This document shows, piece by piece, positions 14,228-23,946 of a stretch of 64,000 nucleotides of DNA. The position numbers and the translations under genes are program-made. Numbering within the stretch: the first letter of the stretch is position 1; the number at the start of each line of letters is the position of its first letter. The notes below the pieces were generated by a model. That model saw only the letters and a program-made list of their open reading frames with translations. It ran no database searches and was not told where the DNA came from. Source of the stretch: Botrytis cinerea B05.10 (Eukaryota; Ascomycota; Leotiomycetes; Helotiales; Sclerotiniaceae); NCBI RefSeq assembly GCF_000143535.2, contig NC_037310.1, positions 372,001-436,000 of the forward strand. The letters run 5' to 3'.

Positions 14228-15211
14228 ATGGAGGACGAAAACCAAGCTTCCAACGTACAACTTCAGAGTTCTGAGCATGAAGAAATCATTGAAGAACAGT
14301 CCGGAGAGAAATCTCCAATCAATGAGGTTTGCGAAATTAGTCCTCCTGAAACTTCAGGAATTGTAACTCCAGAAGTCGAAACTCCAGAGGAAGATCTTTC
14401 TGATATTGACGCACGGTCGGATGAAAACTCACCATGCAAAGAAACCTACGACGGCGGGGTTACTCAATCTACTACAAGTGGAGATTCTGCAGAGAACAAA
14501 ACTCAGGAGAATAAGCTTCCTAATTCGCCCGATCATGACTTGCAGCTTTCCACCACAGGCATCCTCGATGAAGAATTTTCCGGGCCCAGAGTTCTTGCTG
14601 ATTCCCTTGAGATCGAAGTCGCTCAACTCTCGGAGCACTTACCTGAGCCGGTTGAGATTGAGGTTCCTCAACTTCTGAGCCCTTCACCCGAGCCCATTGA
14701 CATTGACATTCCAGAACGATCTGACTGTTCATCTGACGCACCCCAGTTACCTGATTTATCCAACAACGAACCCCAAGATCACAGTGGATCCGATGCAGAC
14801 AACGAGTGTTCTGATGAAGAGCCCCCTAGAGCTCTCGGAGACTGGCAACTTCGCCAAGTAGCAGAGAACGCGCTTGAAATCGCTTTAGATATCTCTACTC
14901 CCAAAGCACTATTACCATCGATAAGCGACCCAAACATCTGCAAACCCCGGACTCCGCTTCCCGAGCGTGTGTGGCGCCCATCCTCAACCGATCCCATGCG
15001 TGCGAACAAACCAAAATGCCCGCCATGCGAACGAAAGAAGAAGAGATTTGATTGTTTGGGAAGCCCTCCTTGTAATGAGTGTAGCAAGAGGAATATGACG
15101 GCCGAGCAATGTTCTACATTTGCATTTGTAAGACGACGGGGGAAGAAGAGGCTGCAAGATGACGATGGTATGGCTGCACAAAAGGGTGGGAAAAGAGGCA
15201 AGAGGAGATGA
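14228..15211 (+). CDS. Acidic protein with C-terminal six-cysteine, Zn2Cys6-like cluster
   Basis: A single exon of 327 aa. Residues 1-260 are strongly acidic and rich in Ser, Pro and Glu, with repeated (S)PEP(I/V)(D/E)I-type phrases, and are probably disordered. The end is basic and holds six cysteines: C264-x2-C267-x8-C276-x5-C282-x2-C285-x9-C295. The second and third are separated by ERKKKRFD, which resembles the basic loop of fungal Zn2Cys6 DNA-binding domains (normally C-x2-C-x6-C-x5-12-C-x2-C-x6-9-C). The spacing is slightly off and the cluster is at the C-terminus rather than the usual N-terminus. The tail KKRLQ...KRGKRR looks like a nuclear localisation signal. I infer a nuclear, possibly DNA- or chromatin-binding protein. 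The specific function is unknown. The ATG follows a TATATA stretch by about 65 bp. Confidence 0.8.
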   Translation: MEDENQASNVQLQSSEHEEIIEEQSGEKSPINEVCEISPPETSGIVTPEVETPEEDLSDIDARSDENSPCKETYDGGVTQSTTSGDSAENKTQENKLPNSPDHDLQLSTTGILDEEFSGPRVLADSLEIEVAQLSEHLPEPVEIEVPQLLSPSPEPIDIDIPERSDCSSDAPQLPDLSNNEPQDHSGSDADNECSDEEPPRALGDWQLRQVAENALEIALDISTPKALLPSISDPNICKPRTPLPERVWRPSSTDPMRANKPKCPPCERKKKRFDCLGSPPCNECSKRNMTAEQCSTFAFVRRRGKKRLQDDDGMAAQKGGKRGKRR

Positions 15212-17627
15212 GAAGTATTTCCTGGAATTACTGCTCGTGGAAGAGTTCCTTCTCGAAGTAAAACATAGTTGGGAATGAAGGTGATAAATTTGATAGTAGT
15301 GGCTGGAATTGGTAGATTTTGAGAGTCAATATGGTTTAATGTCATGCTTAATTTAGAGACGAACATTAATTGGTGGAAAATTTGTAACCCCGTTCCAATG
15401 TTAAAGCCTTGTTATGCTTCTTCAGAATGCGAATGTCTTCCCTAGGCAAACACGAGATGATGCGGTCTGCGAAAGTAAGACCGAGAAACAAGAAAACATG
15501 CTCAGTGGATTGCAAAGTGAGTGTGTAAGGTATATTGGAGATCAAAATCATGAGATCAAGCCCGTCCATTCGTTGTCAAAAAGGCCCGATGGCATTTGTG
15601 CAACATGCAGAGTAGTACAAATACATGCAGCAGTATATCGAACAGGAAAGAGTGTTGACTTTCATGTGTGCCGATTATCAAAACGGCGGGGCAAGTTTCA
15701 ATTGGCTCTTAAAGGATGAATGCACATCTCGAAATATAGAGCAGCAAACACTGCATATAGACTTTGTGCCTTAAATTGAACAAACGGTACTACTGCATCG
15801 CAAAATAATGAATTGGCTTGAATAAACAGCTTCGAATCCCGAGGATGTGGTTCACTAATTCGAATTTCAGGGCTTCTATATTGCAGTAAGTACTTGATGT
15901 CCATGTGGATATTTGGAATACCACTATGCATCATGCATGGCATTCTTAGAATACTCGCAGTCTGCTCTGGGCGTTTACTTCTAGAATTTCACGTTGCATG
16001 ATTTTGCCTATATCTATAATCAATTCATGGTCCACTAGACTAAAAGAGAATATGTAGCGTCGCAAATTCAGCCGTAACTTAAGTGAGATTGTGCCACCGA
16101 TCAAGCACATTTGGGCACTCTATGAGGATGGAAGCGAGTTCTAAGCCCAGTCATATCTCTTAGTCAAGAGTATAAAAAGACAACTGTAGATCTTCTACAA
16201 ATTACGGTCATCAGAAATTGAGTCTCTGCATGGGTTTCCAAGCGCTACTCCTTCCGATGGAGACTTTCCCACTGGACCCTTTGTGAACCGAGTTTTTGTG
16301 GCCTGAAGAAAAGGCTTCAATTCGTATTATCCAAATTAAAGCTTCGTCGTTTCCTGGGTTGATATGTAATACGTCGCGGTAACGGGATTCTGAAAATTGC
16401 TATGAAAAAGTTAATGACGGGTAAGGCTGATTTTGGCGAGTACTTCCATGGTTCCCGGTCTTGACAGAACGCAGGAACAAATAGAAATTTCCTGGAGTCT
16501 TTTTGAAAAAAAAAAAAAAAAAACACACGATGTGCATTTTACAATCCTGAAGATGAGAGGAAGTATACTCCACTGAAGTGTGGCGTCCCCATGGAGTAGA
16601 CAAGCTCTCAGCTTTCTGTGGGGGTTGTGGTGTGCCAAATAGGTTCGACCCTTGCTTTGACTCAAGCCACATGATGTCTAAAACAGGCATTATTCGCGAA
16701 TATTCTTGTTTTGAAGCATATCACGCTTTTCAAAATCATCATACAATTTGGGGATTTTTGATGTTCCGGCTCTTCGGTTAGATTCTCCGTGAGAAAGTGA
16801 CTTAATAAGCGCTAGCTCCTGTATAAGAGGGGCGGCAACGTGTCGTAGCCAATGAATGTTTGTCTTTTGATCCACACTCCTTCCTCACTCGCCGTTTCGC
16901 ATAACAATACATCGGAAAAGCCAAGCTTAGAGCTCTGTGAAAGCTTCTAGAGAGGCACATTCTCACGTGTTGGATCCTGACTATCTTCCACCTTCCTGGA
17001 TGCAAGTCTTGGCACGCCCATACAAAACCTTGCCCGTGGCATCTGTCATTGGTCATTTAGTGGCGTGAATCCTTGCTATGCCATGTCCTGATTCGATAGT
17101 CAGTTCGCCGTTTTCTTCACTTTAAGAGAGGGGTACAGAGCTGCAAGCTGTACTGAAAAACGAGGGGATTGACCACTAAGATATATAAATGCTTGCTAAG
17201 TGTGACTGGAAGCTTCCTGATACATGCCGCACAAATATAACGAATCTGAGTGTCGGTAACCTTCTTATATCGTTCACCTTAATTTACCCTGACCAGAAGC
17301 CTGCGCATTGTCCCGCTAATGTAAATTGCCCATGAAAACAATAAACCGTGTCTGTTGTTGGCCGAGTCACCAGTCCAAGACAAGATTTCCCCTGTCGTTA
17401 CTCTCGTGAATAATAACGGACCGACTCCTATCAATAACTGCGAGAATCTCCAGCTCATTCCAAAGACTCCAAGAAACGAAACATTTTGAACTTTGAAGCA
17501 AAAAGCACCAAGAGTGGAAGGAAGAATTATAATACTACCCACACAAAACCTGACGAAACCCCGACGAGTATTCTTCCGGCTGTCGGTAAATTTATGCGGC
17601 AATTGTACAGGCTTCACGACAAAAGCA
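15212..17627. other. Intergenic region before the Zn2Cys6 regulator
   Basis: About 2.4 kb without a supportable gene. It holds an 18-base poly-A run at 16506-16523 and short unrelated open frames on both strands. The right end must contain the regulator's promoter and 5' UTR. An in-frame ATG at 17493 could extend that protein upstream by 45 residues. Confidence 0.5.
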
Positions 17628-19408
17628 ATGTCACTGAGGCTTCCATATCCAAACGTTTATAAATTTCTCAATAATTTTTCTGCCCCTGATCAAGGGTCTC
17701 CAGAGCAAACATCGAGAAGTCAAGGACTCAGAAAAAGCGGTCCGAGATCGAAGACGGGTTGTTCAACATGCAAGTAAGTCGAGTCAGAGTTGCGGATCCA
17801 CTCCATTGGGATTTCTCCACCAGGGAATCTTCATCGGACAATCATCAGATCCGTAACTGACTAATACGATGTAGACAGCGACGTGTTAAATGCGACGAAA
17901 CCAAACCACAGTGTATTAGGTGTCAAAACCTCGGTCGCGAGTGTGGTGGATACGCTCCAGAGCAGATTGAAGATGTCTCCAAGCAAAATGCAAACGCTCT
18001 TGTACCCATCCATCCACGACCGATGTCTGTGATGTCGTATACTCCTTCGGTCGCTATACATGGTGATCAATTCGAACGGCGATATTTTCAAAGATTTTGC
18101 GAAAAAACAGCAGCCGAGATCTGTGGTTCTTTTGATCCTACATTTTGGACAGAAAAGGTTCCTCAACTCTGTCACCAAGATGCGCCCATCAGATATGCGA
18201 CTATTGCCTTGGGAGCTCTGGCGAAGTCTTTGGAGATCACATCTTCTCCAACTCGGCTATCACTTTCGGGATTTCCACAAGTTGATCATCATAATCTAGA
18301 TGAACACCACCGTTTCGCACTAAGGGAATACAGTAGAGCCATTGCTTCGTTGAGGATAATACTTTCGGATGGCAGAAGACATTTGAGAACATCACTTACA
18401 GCGTGCGTACTTTTTATGACCTTTGAATCTCTTCAGGGGAGCTACGAAGGTGCTTTGACTCATCTCAGAGGCGGTTCTCGATTGTTAGCTGATTGGAGAA
18501 TTGCTCGAAGAGGGGGAAGTTCCCGATTGTCGCATGATTCGTTGTCCGAGATCCAGGATAGTCTAGTCGACGATTTGGGCCGCCTATTTGCTCGTCTTGA
18601 TGTTCAAGGGCTTTTTATTCCTCCACCATACCCTGTTCCAAATCTTCTTCAGGATGACATGGACATTCCAGACGAATTCGATAGTGTCCAAGAAGCTCGA
18701 GAAGTATGGGATTTCCTGATGGCCGCTATTGGTCAATTCCATACAAAGTATCTCATAAAGTCGCAAACCGAACCAGAGCAATTATCCACGCCATATTGGA
18801 ACAGGATTCATAACCACTACACCACACAGCTACTTCGATGGCGAAAAGCTTTCCAATCCGTCCATGCTGAAGAAGCACACACGGGAAGTATTTCTGCCGA
18901 TGCGACACATATGTTGAGCATCTATTATAACATCGCCACGATACTTGTTGCATCAAGTGTCCCACATACAGAGATGCTGTATGACGAATACAACCATCTC
19001 TTTGCGGAGATTATATGCAAAGCTCAAATTTTACTTTCTAGTCCGGATGACCCGAGTAACACATCTCGCTTCACTCTCGACATGGGAACAATTCTCCCTC
19101 TCGTTATCACGGCAGTAAAATGTCGTGATCGACGAATTCGGCGTCAGGCCATAGCGCTGCTTTGGTCTAAAGCGAGGCGAGAAGGTCTTTGCTTTGACAC
19201 CATTAGCGTAGCAAGGATTTGCGCATGGATTTCGAGTATTGAGGGAGAAGGTATTCAGGAAGATGACCAGCCAATCCCAGAATCATCCAGATGGACGATT
19301 TCATACTTACATTTGAACTCTGAAGAACGATGGTTGGCGGTACAATTGACATTGAAACATGGTGATAATGGAAACTCACGGTACAGAGAAACAACATTTT
19401 CTTGGTAA
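17628..19408 (+). CDS. Zn2Cys6 fungal transcription factor
   Basis: Two exons, 17628-17773 and 17875-19408, give 559 aa. The intron splits the zinc cluster, and splicing restores a perfect motif: C45-x2-C48-x6-C55-x6-C62-x2-C65-x6-C72, with the typical KQRRVKCDE basic loop. The intron carries GTAAGT and a CTGACTAA branch site. The rest is helical and resembles the fungal-specific regulatory domain (PF11951-like): LGALAKSLE, a REYSRAIASLR helix, then FMTFESLQGSYEGALTHLRGG. Such proteins are nuclear regulators of metabolism, transport or secondary metabolism genes. The target cannot be inferred, and no obvious pathway cluster adjoins it. The start is uncertain: the ATG at 17628 is preferred over 17493 because the upstream residues look non-coding. 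Confidence 0.9.
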
Positions 19409-20383
19409 GTGATGGATCATAGGAGTTAATATCGAGGGCGTAGCGAGGACCTATATGATTTTGGAAATGGCGTACGAAAAGGTACAATGACACGGAAGTC
19501 ATTGATGTTACTAGACATCCTTCCAAAGTGATGGAATTTTCCTCTCTTTACACTCTGATGAATCATGATGTAGGAAGTAGCAAAACGGAACTGTCCGGCC
19601 AAACTTTTCTAATATGCCAAGGCGAAATGGAGTGAACGATTGGACTTGGGAGTTTCTTTTTTGGAATGATAATATCTGACAATTTATGAAATTGGAACTC
19701 AGTATGGTGCTATGGAGTTTAAGTTGGGGTTGTACGAGGTGGCAAATATGAGGTAGCAGTACCCAAATTTGACTGTGTATACTATTGTGTAATCTCATAT
19801 CGAGCAGATCTATCCCTTTGCAGCTTTTAAGGCTTCAGAAGAGACCGATTCTTGTTTTTGATGGGTTTCCGGTGGGCATTGTGCATGTAAATGACTATAA
19901 CTGCATGTCCAAAAGCAGGTACGTACTTGCGATAGACGAATCGATTGGCTGATCTCTCTCGAGCAGAAGAGGGTAGGTAGGCAAGTGTTGAACGCATTCG
20001 ACGCCGTCAACTGATGAAGAGATTCGTAAAAGGTGAGTGAGTGAGTGCAAAGATATGTATATAGTAGAAGGTTACAATCCATAGACAGGACACTACTTGT
20101 AGATGAGATGAAGAAACATACACCCATCTGGAGGAAGGAAAGCGAACAGTGCACGTGACTGTCCCGCCAAAGATGCCTGAACCTTACAAGTGCTTTCAAT
20201 CAGGCACTCATGAGCTTTTCTCATCTGAGCGCTAATCTACTTTTGGGTGACTAAATATTTGCTTAAGCGAAAAATATCCCACACTTCCAAATTCTAATCA
20301 ATAATTTCGAAGTTCTTGATCTCCTAATCGTTCAACGCCCACCGACTTGCCAACCACCACCTAACGATCAATTCGATATCAAT
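19409..20383. other. Intergenic region between the regulator and RPS2
   Basis: Contains the 3' end of the regulator and the RPS2 promoter. No gene is supported. The sequence just before the RPS2 ATG is C/A/T-rich, as is common for fungal ribosomal protein 5' UTRs. Confidence 0.6.
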
Positions 20384-21315
20384 ATGGCTGACGCACCAAG
20401 AGGCGGCTCACGAGGAGGTTTCGGCGACAGAGGCCGTGGAGGAGATCGCGGACGCGGACGTGGACGTGGACGTGGTCGCGGACGTGGAGGAAACAAGGAC
20501 GAGGCAAAGGAATGGCAACCAGTTACCAAGCTTGGCCGTCTCGTGAAGGATGGAAAGATCAACTCTATGGAAGAGATCTACCTCCACTCTTTGCCAATCA
20601 AGGAGTACCAAATTGTTGATTTCTTCTTGCCAAAGTTGAAGGATGAGGTCATGAAGGTATGCGAAATTTTCTAAAATCGCGTTTATGCGATTGTGGAAAT
20701 TTGGCAAATGCGGATACTGATGTGAATTTTGTCTACAGATCAAGCCCGTCCAGAAACAAACCCGTGCCGGTCAACGTACCAGATTCAAGGCCATCGTTGT
20801 CATCGGTGACTCTGAGGGACACGTCGGTCTCGGTATCAAGACCTCCAAGGAAGTCGCAACTGCCATCCGTGCTGCTATTATCATCGCCAAGTTGTCCGTT
20901 GTCCCAATTAGAAGAGGTTACTGGGGTACCAACTTGGGTACTCCTCACTCTCTCCCAACCAAGGAGAGTGGAAAGTGTGGATCCGTCTCTGTTAGAGTAA
21001 GTAACTTGATGAAAATACCATGAATAATTCATTTGCTGATTTTTCTCTCTTCTCCAGCTTATCCCAGCTCCCCGTGGTACTGGTCTTGTCGCTTCCCCAG
21101 CTGTCAAGCGTCTCCTTCAACTCGCAGGTGTTGAAGATGCATACACCTCCTCCTCCGGTTCGACCAAGACCCTTGAGAACACCTTGAAGGCCACTTTCGT
21201 CGCTGCTGCCAACACATACGGATACTTGACTCCTAACTTATGGAAGGAGACCAAGCTCATCAGAAGTCCTTTGGAGGAATTCGGTGATTCTCTCCGTGCC
21301 GGCAAGCGTTACTAG
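20384..21315 (+). CDS. RPS2: 40S ribosomal protein S2 (uS5)
   Basis: Component of the small ribosomal subunit near the decoding centre and mRNA entrance. Three exons, 20384-20656, 20739-20996 and 21058-21315, give 262 aa, the expected size. An N-terminal Arg/Gly tail with repeated RGRG units (a typical arginine-methylation substrate in uS5) precedes the conserved core: [17 protein letters not shown], the double-stranded RNA-binding S5 region with [28 protein letters not shown] and the [16 protein letters not shown] segment, then the C-terminal domain [14 protein letters not shown]. Introns are 82 and 61 bp with standard GTATGC and GTAAGT donors. Codon use is biased toward C-ending codons, as expected for a highly expressed gene. 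Confidence 0.98.
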
Positions 21316-21870
21316 GTGTGTAGTGGGCTTGTGAAAATAATTCTTTAGTTTATGCAAATGGGTTTATATGGGGTTAAAAGCTAGGGTCTATAGCTATGTC
21401 TCAATGAACTGATTGCCTTCATTTTGATTGAATTGCTACTGTGATTGATTTTTTTTACATGATATGAAGTATGGAAGTAAGGCGCGAACGAGCCGATGAA
21501 TTTCGATCAGGAAGGCCGGAATGGCAGGTAGGAAGGATCCTTTGGAGAAAGTACTGATAGGGAAGGACTCTCTTCACAATTATGGAAATAGAGGCAGCAC
21601 TAGTCTGCAACTGAGGAAAGAACCATTCAAATTCCCCCAACAATAAGAAACGCCGTCTTATCTCTTCTTCTCTTCTCCTTTTCTTTCTCTTCAAACTTCT
21701 TCAATACAACTTTCGCTCGTTGCAATTTTGGTAAATTTTGGTCCCCGTCTCTGTAACCTTCACTTCTGCACATACATTGATGCAATTTTGGTCTTTGATA
21801 CAGCCATAACTCCGTTTTACTTGCTTCAAGCATTTTCACGTTCTTTCCAAAATCTTTTCTCGTTGAAATC
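21316..21870. other. Intergenic region, RPS2 3' end to surface-protein promoter
   Basis: Includes the RPS2 3' UTR and, on the right, a pyrimidine-rich (TTCTTCTCTTCTCC) stretch at about 21660-21705 likely belonging to the next gene's promoter or leader. No gene is visible. Confidence 0.6.
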
Positions 21871-23404
21871 ATGCCTTCACGTCGGTTCGGGCGGCCCGCC
21901 ATGCTCGTAGCTACACTTATTGGCTTTTCGGTTCTCATACTTGTATTCGTTGGAGAGGGTTTAAAAGCATTTGTCCGCAAGGATGGTGTCAGCTTGGGGA
22001 AACGAGATATCACTTTCGGCCTTACTTGGCAGTAGGTATCAACTAGTCATTCTCTTACTCAAGCTGACGTTGCTTTGCAGAAAAACAATCTCTACGCCAT
22101 CCACGGCTAGAAGTGAGATTTCGGCATTAAATAATTGCTCGCCTGACTCTTTGAACGCTCCAACATCTCTCATCATCGACCACGTACAATCCCAAAGGCA
22201 AGCTATGAAGGAAGGATCTACCACCGTCTCTGCCATTCTTGCTCAAGGAACAAATACAGTCTCATTCGCTCTTCAAGGAAGATCTGATATGGTGTCCGTT
22301 ATCCTAGCCAATATTAATAGCTTAATGACACATCCTACTGGTGTTAGCAACACTGTTCGTGATGCTACAGGACTACTTGCTATTGCCATGGCAAAGTCAA
22401 GACCTAGTATCTCGAGCACATCAGTCGAATCAGCCTCAACTCCTACCGATCTTCACTCACTGGCCGCTTTTGAATTGTTGAAAAAAGCAGCAGCATACAA
22501 TGTCCACCACGATTCTCATGGCGACTCTTGTGATTGTGCAGCATGCATTTCTTCTCCGGCAGTTTCAATTCCAATAACAATAGCTCCTCCTCTTCCAACG
22601 CATGAGTTGATGGCTAGAGCTTTCGTGGCTAGAGCCGAAACTGTTACCGTCACTATCTCGTACGTGTATACCCTCACACCATTTCCTGTTCTCATCTAAC
22701 ATTCTCATAGAGTATGCCCAAACTCGGCATCAAAGCCTTCGAACTCAACTGGATCAGGTAACCAAAATCTATCACCAGCATCGGGTCCAAAAAATTCCGC
22801 ACCAGCTCCAGAAAGTTCAAACCCCACGTCATTAGGACCGAAGAACCCCTCGCCTGCATCTAACTCGACATCCTCGGGACCCAAGATCCCTTTGCCTGGC
22901 TCAGAGAACTCAAATGCAACATCTCCTTCTAGGCCAAATCCTCCTTTCACCAATAACACCAACTCTGGAGCTGGCAGCGGGGGAGTTGCTGCTACTGGAT
23001 CGGCTGGATCGGGTGCTGGTGCTGGTGGCGCCGCTTCTGCATCTGGAGCAGTGGCTAGTGCTGCCTCTCTATTTTCAGGAAATACTTCTCAGTAAGTCAT
23101 TCATATATCTTCTCAATGCTATAAAGGCTAACATGCCATTAGACCGACTGGTAATGCCCAGTCAAGTAACAAAGGAAGCAAACCTTCAAGCACAACAAAA
23201 TCTACACCAGCTGAAAACACCTCTCCCGTAACATCTGCAAGTACAAGTCCGCCAATTGCCAGTCAAGCATCGGCTGCATCGACTGGTATTGATAATAGTA
23301 TCTTTGCTCTCATTACACCTGCTATTTCGAATATTGTTTATGCCATCTCGACTATTGGTCCTATTGCTGCCATGGTTGTTATGGGCCAGATATGGCTTCT
23401 GTGA
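21871..23404 (+). CDS. Signal-anchored Ser/Ala/Pro-rich putative cell-surface protein
   Basis: No known family is recognised. Four exons, 21871-22031, 22081-22659, 22711-23091 and 23143-23404, give 460 aa. Introns are 49-51 bp and every junction keeps frame. Residues 11-28 form a strong hydrophobic segment (signal peptide or signal anchor). The middle part has several Ser/Thr-rich stretches and one small Cys patch (SCDCAAC). The third exon encodes a low-complexity region with three imperfect GPK(N/I)-containing repeats, then Gly/Ala-rich sequence. The last 45 residues are hydrophobic (IFALITPAISNIVYAIS...MVVMGQIWLL), which fits a GPI-attachment signal or a C-terminal membrane anchor. I infer a secreted or wall-associated protein, heavily O-glycosylated. 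The first donor is GTAGGT, the only choice that avoids the in-frame TAG overlapping it. Confidence 0.8.
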
Positions 23405-23946
23405 TTTCAGCTGCACCAGGAATATGGAGTTGAACAGATATGTTATTTCGTCACTTGTATCAAATAAATTAATCAGTGCCTCATGGATTAATTGTATTTA
23501 TAGTGGTGTTAGCCACAGATTATTCCGATTATGATGGATGGACGAATTTTTTGGAACAGAATACATGGAAGTTTATAATTAATAATTCATAGTTAATAGA
23601 TGAATAAAAGGTTGGGAATTTTGAATGGATACTGTGCATGCATTATCATCGTGACCGGATCTTGGATTACGAGCGATGAGAAGTGGATGGGGGTGAGATT
23701 GGTGTGTTGTGCTGTGATTTGATTTCATGTGTGAGATATTAAGTATGGGTGTGTCATCTGAAAAGGAATCGGGAAATCTGCTCTAAATTAAATACTCAAG
23801 ATAAACGTTTTGTAAAACATTAACCGCAGTATTTCTTTGCATAAATAAATATGATGATCAAAATTTCATGTAGTTTTAACTGAGGGCCGTTTTGTAAGAG
23901 GTCATCGAGTCACCATGATCGTTTCTTTACCGTCCTATCTGCAATA
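23405..23946. other. Convergent intergenic region
   Basis: The 3' ends of the surface-type protein (plus) and the Gln/Pro-rich protein (minus) face each other here. AT-rich, with no gene visible. Confidence 0.65.

Noticed and set aside
14779..15366. A 195-codon minus-strand frame opposite the acidic protein
   Set aside because: It is a shadow of the plus-strand gene, whose acidic and Cys-cluster composition is clearly the coding one.
15829..15850. TTCGAATCC, a partial match to a tRNA B box
   Set aside because: No A box or stem partners at the required spacing on that strand.
16490..16530. An 18-base poly-A run that could be the tail of a retroposon
   Set aside because: No target-site duplication, internal polymerase III boxes or LINE-like coding lies upstream, so slippage is the simpler explanation.
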